Positions 7,305-15,247 of a stretch of 32,961 bases of DNA are shown here, piece after piece. A model generated the notes under the pieces. It saw nothing but the letters and a program-made list of their open reading frames with translations, was not told the origin of the DNA and did no database searches. This stretch comes from an uncultured Oscillospiraceae bacterium. GTDB taxonomy: Bacteria; Bacillota; Clostridia; Oscillospirales; Acutalibacteraceae. Every line of letters begins with the position of its first letter. Position 1 is the first letter of the stretch. The stretch covers positions 1-32,961 of the forward strand of contig CAJKJS010000001.1 in NCBI GenBank assembly GCA_905200265.1, given 5' to 3'. Made by a program: the position numbers and the translations under genes.

Positions 7305-7726
7305 TGTTGCTGCCTAAGAGAGTGAAATACCGCCGGGTGCACCGCGGTCGTCTGACCGGTAAAGCGCTGCGCGGCAATACTGTCACTTACGGTGATTTCG
7401 GCCTGCAGGCCCTCGATCCCGCCTGGATCACTTCCAACCAGATCGAAGCGGCCCGTGTTGCCATGACCCGTTACTGCAAACGTTTTGGTAAGGTTTGGAT
7501 CAAAATCTTCCCCGACAAGCCCATCACCGAAAAGCCCGCTGAAACCCGCATGGGTTCCGGTAAAGGTTCTCCCGAATACTGGGTGGCCGTGGTGAAACCC
7601 GGTCGTGTGATGTTCGAAATCGGCGGTGTAGCGGAAGAAACCGCTCGCGAGGCTCTGCGCCTGGCTGCCAACAAGCTGCCGATCAGATGCAAATTCGTGA
7701 AGAAAGAAACGGGGTGTGAGCAGTAA
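7304..7726 (+). CDS. rplP: Ribosomal protein L16
   Basis: uL16, 140 residues, a late-assembly protein that helps shape the A site. It begins MLLPKRVKYRRVHRGR and carries RMGSGKGSPEYWVAVVKPG, the conserved core. One-base overlaps on both sides (TAATG at 7302-7306 and 7724-7728) suggest tight coupling of rpsC, rplP and rpmC translation. Confidence 0.98.
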   Translation: MLLPKRVKYRRVHRGRLTGKALRGNTVTYGDFGLQALDPAWITSNQIEAARVAMTRYCKRFGKVWIKIFPDKPITEKPAETRMGSGKGSPEYWVAVVKPGRVMFEIGGVAEETAREALRLAANKLPIRCKFVKKETGCEQ

Positions 7727-7926
7727 TGAAAGCCGCTGAAATCAGACAAATGACGACGGAAGAGCTTTCCGCAAAGCTGAAAGACCTGACGGCCGAGCTC
7801 TTCAACCTGCGTTTCCAGCTTGCCATCAACCAGCTTGATAACCCGATGCGCATTACCGCCGTGAAGAAGGACATCGCCCGTGTGAAGACGGTTCTCCGCG
7901 AGAACGAATCCGGCGTGAACGCATAA
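7726..7926 (+). CDS. rpmC: Ribosomal protein L29
   Basis: uL29, 66 residues, a two-helix protein at the tunnel exit beside L23. It begins MKAAEIRQMTTEELSAKLKD and has FNLRFQLAINQLDNPMRI, both characteristic. The start overlaps the rplP stop by one base. Confidence 0.96.
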   Translation: MKAAEIRQMTTEELSAKLKDLTAELFNLRFQLAINQLDNPMRITAVKKDIARVKTVLRENESGVNA

Positions 7927-7944
7927 GAAAGGGAGGTTTAGGCT

Positions 7945-8202
7945 GTGAGCGACAGAAACATGAGAAAAACCAACGTTGGCCGCGTAGTCAGCGACAAAAT
8001 GGACAAAACCATTGTAGTGGCCATCGAGGACAGCGTGAAGCATCCGCTTTATAAAAAAGTTATCAAGCGCACCGTGAAACTGAAGGCGCACGATGAAAAC
8101 AACGAGTGCCGCGTAGGCGATCGCGTTCGCGTGATGGAGACCCGCCCTCTTTCGAAAGATAAGAGATGGAGAGTCGTTGAAATCGTAGAAAAGGCCAAAT
8201 AA
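7945..8202 (+). CDS. rpsQ: Ribosomal protein S17
   Basis: uS17, 85 residues, an OB-fold protein binding 16S rRNA helices 7 and 11. The start is GTG at 7945 behind GGGAGG. Conserved pieces are NVGRVVSDKMDKTIVVAIE and ETRPLSKDKRWRVVEIV. It is the last S10-cluster gene before the spc part; the following 59-nt gap holds a perfect stem-loop. Confidence 0.97.
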   Translation: MSDRNMRKTNVGRVVSDKMDKTIVVAIEDSVKHPLYKKVIKRTVKLKAHDENNECRVGDRVRVMETRPLSKDKRWRVVEIVEKAK

Positions 8203-8219
8203 GTTACGGCCGCTTGGCA

Positions 8220-8239
8220 AAAGTCAGTCCCCTGACTTT
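8220..8239 (+). promoter_or_regulatory. Perfect stem-loop between rpsQ and rplN
   Basis: AAAGTCAG (8220-8227), loop TCCC, CTGACTTT (8232-8239): 8 bp without mismatch and a tetraloop. Only AACATAG follows, so there is no U-tract for termination. It sits exactly at the classical S10/spc operon boundary, which suggests an RNA processing site or a protein-binding leader for the spc genes (inference). Confidence 0.5.
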
Positions 8240-8261
8240 AACATAGAAGGAGGAACGCACT

Positions 8262-8630
8262 GTGATTCAACAGCAGACTTACCTCAAAGTGGCCGACAAC
8301 ACCGGCGCGAAGGAGCTTATGTGCATCCGCGTGCTGGGCGGTACTGGCCGGAGGTATGCAAATATTGGCGACGTTGTGGTTGCTTCGGTTAAAAAAGCAG
8401 CACCCGGCGGCGTGGTAAAGAAAGGCGACGTGGTGAAGGCGGTTGTGGTCCGCTCGGCTACCGGTGTGCGCCGTGATGACGGAACGTATATCCGTTTTGA
8501 CGAAAACGCAGCAGTGATCATTCGTGACGACAAGAGCCCCAGAGGCACTCGTATCTTTGGGCCGGTCGCCAGAGAACTGCGTGAAAGAGATTATATGAAG
8601 ATCCTGAGCCTGGCTCCGGAAGTGCTGTAA
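8262..8630 (+). CDS. rplN: Ribosomal protein L14
   Basis: uL14, 122 residues, on the 50S interface, where it contacts L19 and the silencing factor RsfS in other bacteria. The start is GTG at 8262 with AGGAGG upstream. It begins IQQQTYLKVADNTGAKELMC, and the central YIRFDENAAVII is typical. First gene of the spc cluster. Confidence 0.98.
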   Translation: MIQQQTYLKVADNTGAKELMCIRVLGGTGRRYANIGDVVVASVKKAAPGGVVKKGDVVKAVVVRSATGVRRDDGTYIRFDENAAVIIRDDKSPRGTRIFGPVARELRERDYMKILSLAPEVL

Positions 8631-8646
8631 GGAGGTGCCCGTATTT

Positions 8647-8964
8647 ATGAATAACGTTCATGTGAAGACTGGTGACACCGTCCAGATCCTCAGCGGCAAG
8701 GACAGAGGCAAGCAGGGGAAAGTTATGGCCGTGAGCCCCAAAGAGGGTAAGGTCATTGTGGAAAAATGCAACATGGTTACGAAGCACGTCAAACCCCGCC
8801 GTATGGGCGAGACCGGCGGCATCGTGAAGGCGGAAGGCGCCATGTATGCCTGCAAAGTGCAGATCGTTTGCCCGCACTGCGGCAAGCCCACCCGTGTCGC
8901 CCACAAAATCCTTGAGGACGGCAGCAAGGAACGCATTTGCAAGAAATGCGGCGAGTCGCTGTAA
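8647..8964 (+). CDS. rplX: Ribosomal protein L24, zinc-motif type
   Basis: uL24, an assembly initiator near the tunnel exit. I start it at ATG 8647 (MNNVHVKTGDTVQILSGKD) with GGAGG at 8631-8635; the frame also opens at a GTG (8635) that lies inside the Shine-Dalgarno sequence and is not credible. This gives 105 residues with an N-terminal KOW motif. Near the C-terminus two CxxC pairs (CPHC and CKKC) could bind zinc, a common but not universal L24 variant. Confidence 0.96.
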   Translation: MNNVHVKTGDTVQILSGKDRGKQGKVMAVSPKEGKVIVEKCNMVTKHVKPRRMGETGGIVKAEGAMYACKVQIVCPHCGKPTRVAHKILEDGSKERICKKCGESL

Positions 8965-8980
8965 GGGAGGATAGAGACAA

Positions 8981-9520
8981 ATGGCAAGACTGAAAGAGTT
9001 TTACAAGCAGGAGGCTGCTCCCGCGCTCATGAAGAAATTCAACTACAAGAGCGTCATGCAGATCCCGAAGCTTGACAAGATCGTAGTCAACGTGGGCGCC
9101 GGCGAAGCGAAAGACAACGCCAAGGTGATCGACACCATCAGCGCGGATCTCGCTGCCATCACCGGCCAGAAGCCCATGGTTTGCAAAGCGAAAAAATCTG
9201 TGGCCAACTTCAAACTGCGTGCTGGGATGAACATTGGCCTGAAGGTAACGCTGCGCGGCGAACGGATGTATGAATTTATCGACCGTCTGTTCAATGTGGC
9301 TCTGCCCCGCGTGCGTGACTTCCGTGGGATCAACCCCAACTCGTTCGACGGCCGTGGGAATTACAACCTGGGTATCCGCGAACAGCTGATTTTCCCCGAA
9401 ATCGATTTCGATAAAGTGGATAAAGTGCGCGGCATGGATATCTGCTTTGTCACCACCGCCACTACCGACGAAGAAGCCCGCGAGCTGCTGACTCTGATGG
9501 GCGCACCGTTTGCGAAATAA
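8981..9520 (+). CDS. rplE: Ribosomal protein L5
   Basis: uL5, 179 residues, binding 5S rRNA and the P-site tRNA elbow. Recognised by MQIPKLDKIVVNVGAGEA, AKKSVANFKLR, LRGERMYEF and RDFRGINPNSFDGRGNYN. It ends 12 nt before rpsZ, with GGAGGG between them. Confidence 0.98.
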   Translation: MARLKEFYKQEAAPALMKKFNYKSVMQIPKLDKIVVNVGAGEAKDNAKVIDTISADLAAITGQKPMVCKAKKSVANFKLRAGMNIGLKVTLRGERMYEFIDRLFNVALPRVRDFRGINPNSFDGRGNYNLGIREQLIFPEIDFDKVDKVRGMDICFVTTATTDEEARELLTLMGAPFAK

Positions 9521-9532
9521 GGAGGGATTATT

Positions 9533-9718
9533 GTGGCTAAAACTGCTATGAAGCTCAAACAGCAGAGAGAACCCAAGTTCTCTTCGCGTCATTATAACAG
9601 ATGCAAAATCTGTGGCCGGCCGCATGCCTATCTTCGCAAGTTCGGTATTTGCCGTATTTGCTTCCGTGAACTGGCCTACAAAGGCGAGATCCCGGGCGTG
9701 AAAAAGGCAAGCTGGTAA
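9533..9718 (+). CDS. rpsZ: Ribosomal protein S14, zinc-binding short form
   Basis: uS14 type Z, 61 residues, starting at GTG 9533 behind GGAGGG. Four cysteines form the zinc knuckle: C24 and C27 (CKIC) and C40 and C43 (CRIC). This is the C+ form typical of Firmicutes and Actinobacteria, as opposed to the 90-100 residue zinc-free RpsN. No second copy is visible here. Confidence 0.97.
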   Translation: MAKTAMKLKQQREPKFSSRHYNRCKICGRPHAYLRKFGICRICFRELAYKGEIPGVKKASW

Positions 9719-9739
9719 CGAAGGACAGGAGGTAACAGC

Positions 9740-10138
9740 ATGCAGATTACAGATACCATCGCGGACCTGCTCACCCGTATTCGCAACGCGAGCAGCGCGA
9801 AACATGATACCGTGGAAGTGCCCGCTTCCAACGCCAAAAAGGCGATCTGCCAGATCCTGGTGGACGAAGGCTACGTAAAGAGCTTTTCCGTAACCGAAGA
9901 CGGCAAACAGGGCATGATCAAAATTGTGCTGAAATATGCGGAAGGCAAGACCCCGGTTATCAAGGGCCTGCGCCGCGTCAGCAAGCCCGGCCTGCGCATC
10001 TATTCCGGTGCTGCTGAAATGCCCAAGGTTATGAATGGCCTGGGTGTGGCTATCGTTTCCACTTCGAAGGGCATTATGACCGACCGTCAGGCTCGTAAAG
10101 AGAACATTGGCGGCGAAGTGCTGGCATTTGTCTGGTAA
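9740..10138 (+). CDS. rpsH: Ribosomal protein S8
   Basis: uS8, 132 residues, binding the 16S rRNA central domain; in E. coli it represses the spc operon at rplE. It begins MQITDTIADLLTRIRNASSA and ends with GIMTDRQARKENIGGEVLAFVW, both standard when read as separate blocks. The gene lies between rpsZ and rplF in conserved order, with GGAGGT upstream. Confidence 0.98.
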   Translation: MQITDTIADLLTRIRNASSAKHDTVEVPASNAKKAICQILVDEGYVKSFSVTEDGKQGMIKIVLKYAEGKTPVIKGLRRVSKPGLRIYSGAAEMPKVMNGLGVAIVSTSKGIMTDRQARKENIGGEVLAFVW

Positions 10139-10156
10139 GATAAGGGAGGTGTACAC

Positions 10157-10705
10157 ATGTCTCGAATTGGAAGAAAACCCATAAATATTCCCGCCGGCGT
10201 CGAAGTGAAAGTCGACGACAGCGTTGTCACGGTGAAGGGTCCCAAAGGCACCCTGACCCAGAAGATCCACCCTAACATGACGGTGACGGTGGAGGGCAAC
10301 GAGATTCTCGTGACCCGCCCGAATGACGAAAAAGAAAATCGTTCGCTGCATGGCCTGAGCCGTACGCTGATCCACAACATGGTGATCGGTGTAACGGAAG
10401 GGTACAAAAAGACGCTGGAAGTCAACGGTGTTGGCTACCGTGCCCAGAAGCAGGGCAACAACCTGGTGATGAACCTCGGTTTCTCCCATCAGGTCATTGT
10501 AAGCGAAGTACCCGGCATCAAGATCGATGTGCCCAATGCGAACACGGTCGTGATCTCTGGTCCCGACAAGCAGCAGGTAGGTCAGTTTGCCGCTGAAGTG
10601 CGCGAAAAGCGCCCGCCGGAGCCTTATAAGGGCAAGGGCATTAAGTATGATTATGAAGTGGTCCGCCGCAAGGAAGGCAAAGCCGGTAAGGGCTCTAAGA
10701 AGTAA
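10157..10705 (+). CDS. rplF: Ribosomal protein L6
   Basis: uL6, 182 residues, with two related beta-sheet domains binding near the GTPase centre. It begins MSRIGRKPINIPAGVEV and has the C-terminal signature RPPEPYKGKGIKY. It ends with a basic tail, GKAGKGSKK. Spacing to rplR is 14 nt. Confidence 0.98.
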   Translation: MSRIGRKPINIPAGVEVKVDDSVVTVKGPKGTLTQKIHPNMTVTVEGNEILVTRPNDEKENRSLHGLSRTLIHNMVIGVTEGYKKTLEVNGVGYRAQKQGNNLVMNLGFSHQVIVSEVPGIKIDVPNANTVVISGPDKQQVGQFAAEVREKRPPEPYKGKGIKYDYEVVRRKEGKAGKGSKK

Positions 10706-10719
10706 GGAGTGAATGACAA

Positions 10720-11079
10720 ATGGTGAACAAGGCTTCCAGCAATAAAGCCAGACTGCACCGCCACAAGAGAGTGCGCGGTAAAATTTCGGGCACCGCTGCC
10801 CGTCCCCGCCTGAATGTGTTCCGCTCCAACAAGAACATCTACGCCCAGATTATCGACGATGTTGCAGGAGTGACGCTGTGCGCTGCCTCCACCCTGGATG
10901 CAGAATTCGAAGGAAACGGCGGTAACAAAGAAGCCGCGCATAAGGTTGGCGAACTGCTGGCCAAGCGCGCTGCCGATAAAGGAATCTCCGAGGTTGTGTT
11001 CGACCGCGGCGGTTATATCTTCCACGGCCGCGTCAAAGAGCTGGCCGAAGGCGCCCGCGAGGGCGGCCTCAAGTTCTGA
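10720..11079 (+). CDS. rplR: Ribosomal protein L18
   Basis: uL18, 119 residues, binding 5S rRNA with L5. Recognised by RHKRVRGKISGTAARPRLNV after a basic N-terminus, by VFRSNKNIYAQIIDD, and by the end FDRGGYIFHGRVKELAEGAR. It precedes rpsE by 16 nt. Confidence 0.97.
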   Translation: MVNKASSNKARLHRHKRVRGKISGTAARPRLNVFRSNKNIYAQIIDDVAGVTLCAASTLDAEFEGNGGNKEAAHKVGELLAKRAADKGISEVVFDRGGYIFHGRVKELAEGAREGGLKF

Positions 11080-11095
11080 GTAAGGAGGAATACTT

Positions 11096-11593
11096 TTGGC
11101 TAGAATTGACGCTTCCGCAATGGAAATGAAAGAACGCGTGGTTGCTATCAACCGCGTTTCCAAAACCGTAAAAGGCGGCCGTATCTTTAAGTTCTCCGCA
11201 CTGGTTGTGGTGGGCGATGGGAACGGCACGGTGGGCTTCGGTATTGGCAAAGCCGGCGAAGTTCCGGACGCCATCCGTAAGGGCATCGAAGACGCAAAGA
11301 AAAACCTGGTGAAGGTTTCTCTGCGCGGTGATACGATCCCCCACGAAGTCATCGGCGAATTCGGCGCTGGCCGTGTGCTGATGAAACCCGCTGCTCCCGG
11401 TACCGGTGTTATCGCCGGCGGCGCTGTGCGTGCGGTGGTTGAAAGCGTTGGCATTAAGGACATTCGTACCAAGGCCCTGCGCTCCAACAACCCCTGCAAC
11501 GTGGTGCGTGCTACCATGGCTGGCCTGCGTCAGCTGCGCAGTGCACAGGATGTGGCAGCTATCCGCGGTAAATCCGTAAAAGAGATTCTGTAA
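11096..11593 (+). CDS. rpsE: Ribosomal protein S5
   Basis: uS5, 165 residues, at the mRNA entry pore, involved in decoding accuracy. The start appears to be TTG at 11096: AAGGAGG lies at 11082-11088 and the product then begins ARIDASAMEMKERVVAINR, which matches the family. The next ATG (11120) would cut off conserved residues. Further signatures are VSKTVKGGRIFKFSALVVVG and the C-terminal MAGLRQLRS. A TTG start in such a highly expressed gene is unusual. Confidence 0.95.
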   Translation: MARIDASAMEMKERVVAINRVSKTVKGGRIFKFSALVVVGDGNGTVGFGIGKAGEVPDAIRKGIEDAKKNLVKVSLRGDTIPHEVIGEFGAGRVLMKPAAPGTGVIAGGAVRAVVESVGIKDIRTKALRSNNPCNVVRATMAGLRQLRSAQDVAAIRGKSVKEIL

Positions 11594-11608
11594 GGGAGGA
11601 CGCTAGCA

Positions 11609-11776
11609 ATGACCATTAAGTTGATGAAAAGTCTGATTGGCTGCAAAGCCGACCAGATCGCGACCGCCCACGCTCTCGGTCTCAAAAAGATTGGCGACTG
11701 CACCACGCAGCCCGATAATGCCCAGACGCAGGGTAAGGTGGCGAAGATCTCCCACCTTGTCGAAGTTGTAAAGTAA
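11609..11776 (+). CDS. rpmD: Ribosomal protein L30
   Basis: uL30, 55 residues. ATG at 11609 behind GGGAGGA, stop TAA at 11774-11776. It reads MTIKLMKSLIGCKADQI, then TAHALGLKKIG, then VAKISHLVEVV, the usual bacterial L30 pattern. The gap between rpsE and rplO is filled exactly by this small gene, as in other spc clusters. Confidence 0.95.
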   Translation: MTIKLMKSLIGCKADQIATAHALGLKKIGDCTTQPDNAQTQGKVAKISHLVEVVK

Positions 11777-11796
11777 ACGAGGGAGGTGCTTTTGTC

Positions 11797-12237
11797 ATGA
11801 AACTGAACGAACTTACCGCTGTGGCCGGCGCAACCAAAGAGGCCAAGCGTATTGGCCGTGGCCATGGCTCCGGCCAGGGTAAAACGGCTGGCAAGGGCCA
11901 CAAAGGCCAGAAGGCCAGAGCGGGCCGCGGCATGCGCCCCAGCTTTGAAGGTGGCCAGATGCCTATGGCTCGCCGCATCCCGAAGAGAGGTTTCCACAAC
12001 ATTTTCGCTAGCGAAATCGTAGCGATCAATGTGGGCTCCCTGGAAAAATTCGAAAATGGCGCTGTTGTTGATGTAAATGCTTTGATTGAAGCTGGCATCA
12101 TCAAAGACGGCTGTGACGGTGTGAAGATCCTGGCTAACGGCAAGCTGACCAAGAGCCTGACCGTCAAGGTATCTGCTTATTCCGCCGCTGCCAAAGAGAA
12201 AATCGAGGCTGCAGGTGGGAAGGCAGAGGTGATCTAA
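11797..12237 (+). CDS. rplO: Ribosomal protein L15
   Basis: uL15, 146 residues, with a long basic extension into 23S rRNA. The glycine-rich part RIGRGHGSGQGKTAGKGHKG and the block FEGGQMPMARRIPKRGF are diagnostic. Its stop directly abuts the secY start (TAA at 12235-12237, GTG at 12238), so secY is likely translated by coupling. Confidence 0.98.
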   Translation: MKLNELTAVAGATKEAKRIGRGHGSGQGKTAGKGHKGQKARAGRGMRPSFEGGQMPMARRIPKRGFHNIFASEIVAINVGSLEKFENGAVVDVNALIEAGIIKDGCDGVKILANGKLTKSLTVKVSAYSAAAKEKIEAAGGKAEVI

Positions 12238-13551
12238 GTGCTGAACACCATTAAGAATGCTTTCCGGATTCCCGATTTGCGGAAAAAACTACTGTTCACC
12301 TTGCTGGTGATTGTGGTTTTCCGCTTCGGGTCCGTTATCCCGGTGCCGTTCCTTGATGTATCGGCACTGGGTGAGTTGATGGCGCGGGTGGATGCCACCC
12401 CGCTGGGTTATGTGAATATGCTCACTGGTGGTGCTTTTGGTAACGCAACCTTGTTCGCCATGGGTATCACCCCCTACATCAACTCCAGTATTATTATGCA
12501 GCTGCTCACGGTTGCCATTGGTCCGCTGGAACGTATGGCCCGTGAAGGAGAAGAAGGGCGCAAGCGCATTGCCTCCATCACCCGGTATGTAACCGTGGCG
12601 CTGGGCCTGATTCAAGGTACAGCATACTTCTTCTATCTGCGCAGCAACGGCATTACCGAGTTTAACGATGGCTTTGGGGCTTGGTTCTCGGCAATTGTCA
12701 TTATCTTCGTGTTCACTGCTGGTACAGCCCTGATGATGTGGCTGGGTGAACAAATTAACGTCAAGGGTGTGGGCAATGGTATTTCGATTCTGCTGTTTGC
12801 CAGCATTATCGCCCGTATGCCGACAACCTTGGGTCAGGTATGGAATTATTTCTACAACGGTTTCGCGGAACCCAGTGCGTATGGTAAATACCTGTTCCTG
12901 GCACCGTTCTGGCTGATTCTGTTCCTGGCTGTCATTTGGGTGATCGTTTTCATGAACGACAGCGAACGCCGCCTGCCGGTACAGTATGCCAAGCGGGTGG
13001 TTGGCCGTAAGGTTTATGGTGGCCAGAGCTCCCATATTCCGATTAAAGTGGCGATGAGCGGTGTTATGCCGATCATCTTTGCTTCTTCGATCCTGTCGAT
13101 TCCCTCGATGATTCAGGTGTTCCTGGGCAGCAAAGCACAGACCGGCTTCTGGGCTGGGTTCTTCAATGCCCTTTCCTCGCAGGGCTGGCTGTACTGTGTG
13201 CTGTACTTTGTTTTCATTCTTCTGTTCGCATATTTCTATATGTCCATCCAGTATAACCCGCTGGAAATGGCCAATAATCTGCGGCAGAACAACGGTATGA
13301 TCCCGGGTATCCGCCCCGGTAAGCCTACCGCTGACTTTATCGCGAAGATCCTTTCCAAACTTACCCTGATCGGTGCGCTGTTCTTAGCGGTCATCGCGCT
13401 GGTCCCGATCATCTACGGCAATCTGGCTGGTATGAGCAACATGTCCATGGGCGGTACTTCCATTATTATTATGGTAGGTGTAGCACTGGAAACGGTGAAA
13501 CAGCTGGAAAGCCAGATGATGATGCGTCATTATAAAGGCTTTTTGGATTGA
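12238..13551 (+). CDS. secY: Protein translocase subunit SecY
   Basis: The channel-forming subunit of the SecYEG translocon, 437 residues with about ten transmembrane helices. The start is GTG at 12238, immediately after the rplO stop, with GCAGAGGTGAT as a weak ribosome-binding site inside rplO. Typical features are RFGSVIPVPF near the N-terminus, the plug region after it (GGAFGNATLFAMGITPYINS), and the cytoplasmic loop ERRLPVQYAKR that contacts SecA and ribosomes. Usual position between rplO and adk. Confidence 0.98.
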   Translation: MLNTIKNAFRIPDLRKKLLFTLLVIVVFRFGSVIPVPFLDVSALGELMARVDATPLGYVNMLTGGAFGNATLFAMGITPYINSSIIMQLLTVAIGPLERMAREGEEGRKRIASITRYVTVALGLIQGTAYFFYLRSNGITEFNDGFGAWFSAIVIIFVFTAGTALMMWLGEQINVKGVGNGISILLFASIIARMPTTLGQVWNYFYNGFAEPSAYGKYLFLAPFWLILFLAVIWVIVFMNDSERRLPVQYAKRVVGRKVYGGQSSHIPIKVAMSGVMPIIFASSILSIPSMIQVFLGSKAQTGFWAGFFNALSSQGWLYCVLYFVFILLFAYFYMSIQYNPLEMANNLRQNNGMIPGIRPGKPTADFIAKILSKLTLIGALFLAVIALVPIIYGNLAGMSNMSMGGTSIIIMVGVALETVKQLESQMMMRHYKGFLD

Positions 13552-13575
13552 TTTTTTGAAGGAGGAATGTGACCT

Positions 13576-14211
13576 ATGAAACTCATTCTTTTGGGTGCTC
13601 CCGGCGCCGGTAAAGGCACGCAGGCCGAGGTGCTCTGCCAAGCTCTTTCAATCCCCGCGATTTCTACAGGAAACACACTCCGCGAAGCGCTGAAAAGCGG
13701 TACGGAGATGGGTATGCGCGCTAAATCCTACATGGATGCCGGCCAGCTGGTGCCCGATGATGTCGTGATCGGCATTATCAAAGAGCGCCTGCAGCAGGAT
13801 GACTGCCAGAATGGCTTTATCCTGGACGGTTTCCCGCGCACCATCCCCCAGGCCGAAGCTCTGGATGCCATGGGTGTACAGATCGACCGCGTCATCGACA
13901 TTGAAGTCCCTGACGACAAGATTGTGGCTCGTATGTCCGGACGCCGCGTCTGCGAAAAGTGTGGAGCCAGCTACCACACCGAATATTTGAAGCCCGCCGT
14001 TGACGGTGTGTGCGACAAATGCGCCGGCGCCCTTGTTCAGCGCAAGGATGACCACCCCGATACCGTGAAAGCCCGTCTGGCTGTGTACCACGAACAGACG
14101 GAACCGCTGAAAGCTTACTATGAGAAACAGGGTAAGCTGCGTATCGTGGAAGGCCAGGAAGATGTGGCGGATACCAAGCGTCTGACCCTGGCTGCGGTTG
14201 AGGCAGAATAA
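13576..14211 (+). CDS. adk: Adenylate kinase, zinc-LID type
   Basis: Converts AMP and ATP to two ADP; cytoplasmic, 211 residues. P-loop GAPGAGKGT at 7-15, NMP-binding segment STGNTLR (many family members have STGDMLR), DGFPRT at about 84-89, and a long LID with C126, C129, C146 and C149 able to bind zinc, as in Gram-positive enzymes. GGAGG precedes the ATG. The TAA stop shares one base with the map start. Confidence 0.97.
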   Translation: MKLILLGAPGAGKGTQAEVLCQALSIPAISTGNTLREALKSGTEMGMRAKSYMDAGQLVPDDVVIGIIKERLQQDDCQNGFILDGFPRTIPQAEALDAMGVQIDRVIDIEVPDDKIVARMSGRRVCEKCGASYHTEYLKPAVDGVCDKCAGALVQRKDDHPDTVKARLAVYHEQTEPLKAYYEKQGKLRIVEGQEDVADTKRLTLAAVEAE

Positions 14212-14960
14212 TGATTGTATTGAAAACGAGCCGTGAACTCGCCAAAATGCGGGAGGCCGGCCGAATTTCTGCACTGGCACTACAAGCCGGCGGCAAGGCC
14301 GTTCAGCCCGGGGTAAGTACCTGGGAGATCGACCAGGAGATCCGTCGTTTCATTGAAAAATGCGGCGCCAAGCCCAATTTTCTTGGGTACGGCGGATTCC
14401 CCGGCAGTGCCTGCATTTCTGTTAACCATGTGGTGATCCACGGCATACCGAGTAAAAAGATTATCTTAAAGCATGGCGATATCGTGAGCATCGATACCGG
14501 TGCCATGATCGACGGGTATAATGGCGATAACGCTTATACCTTTGCCTGCGGCGATATCAGTAAAGAAGCACAGGCGCTGCTGGATGCGACCCGGGAAAGC
14601 CTTTACGAAGGGATAGCCATGGCGCAGCCTGGTAACCGGATCGGTGACATCGGCAGTGCGGTGCAACGGTATGTCGAAGCGCGTGGCTACTCGGTGGTAC
14701 GCGATTTTGTCGGCCACGGAGTAGGTACTTCGCTACACGAAGACCCAAGCGTTCCCAATTACGGAAAACCGGGGCGCGGCGTGCGTCTGACGCCCGGTAT
14801 GGTGATTGCAATCGAACCGATGATCAACGCCGGAACGAAAAGCGTGCGGGTGTTGGAAGACGGCTGGACGACGGTAACGACCGATGGCAGTCTTTCGGCC
14901 CATTTTGAGCACACGGTTGCGATTACGCCTGATGGGCCTGTGATCCTCACCCGGCCTTGA
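14211..14960 (+). CDS. map: Methionine aminopeptidase, type I
   Basis: Removes the initiator methionine from nascent proteins; 249 residues, pita-bread fold. All five metal ligands are found: D95 (SIDTG), D106 (NGDNA), H169 (GHGVG), E202 (IEPM) and E233 (HFEHT). The catalytic His region VVIHGIP is near residue 77. It lacks an N-terminal SEC-C or SH3-binding extension, so it is the short class Ia form. Coupled to adk by a one-base overlap. Confidence 0.97.
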   Translation: MIVLKTSRELAKMREAGRISALALQAGGKAVQPGVSTWEIDQEIRRFIEKCGAKPNFLGYGGFPGSACISVNHVVIHGIPSKKIILKHGDIVSIDTGAMIDGYNGDNAYTFACGDISKEAQALLDATRESLYEGIAMAQPGNRIGDIGSAVQRYVEARGYSVVRDFVGHGVGTSLHEDPSVPNYGKPGRGVRLTPGMVIAIEPMINAGTKSVRVLEDGWTTVTTDGSLSAHFEHTVAITPDGPVILTRP

Positions 14961-15229
14961 TGATGAGAGGCTGTATGAGTGAAGCAATAGCAGGCCAGGT
15001 GGTCTGTGTCCGCCAAGGGCGCGGCAAAGGACGGTTTTATGTGGTGTTGGGTACGGACCAGGCAGGTTGGTATCTGCTTGCAAATGGCAGCGACCGGCCG
15101 CTTGTAAACCCCAAACGGAAAAACCCCCTGCATGTTCGCAAAACCCGTGTGCGGTTGACGATCGATGGCTTTCAAACCGACAAACAGCTGCAAGCAGCGC
15201 TGCGGGCTTTTACCGCGGCCGATAAATGA
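14960..15229 (+). CDS. KOW-domain RNA-binding protein (L14e/L6e/L27e-like)
   Basis: A small basic protein between map and infA, a place where many Clostridia carry a KOW-domain gene. The KOW-like part is GQVVCVRQGRGKGRFYVVLG, followed by a variable segment with NPKRKNPLHVRKTRVRL. The start is uncertain: ATG 14960 overlaps the map stop as TGATG (89 residues), while ATG 14975 (84 residues) has only AGAGG 4 nt upstream. The frame also opens at a TTG at 14957. The function is not established; RNA or ribosome binding is inferred from fold resemblance and neighbourhood. Confidence 0.85.
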   Translation: MMRGCMSEAIAGQVVCVRQGRGKGRFYVVLGTDQAGWYLLANGSDRPLVNPKRKNPLHVRKTRVRLTIDGFQTDKQLQAALRAFTAADK

Positions 15230-15247
15230 TCGGAGGATGAATCCTGC

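Noticed and set aside
8635..8646. GTG 8635 as the rplX start
   Set aside because: It is part of the GGAGGTG ribosome-binding site itself; ATG 8647 gives the family N-terminus.
8789..10489. 566-codon open frame on the minus strand
   Set aside because: It runs antisense across rplX, rplE, rpsZ, rpsH and rplF, all certain genes. The translated sequence is typical of the reverse of codon-biased genes.
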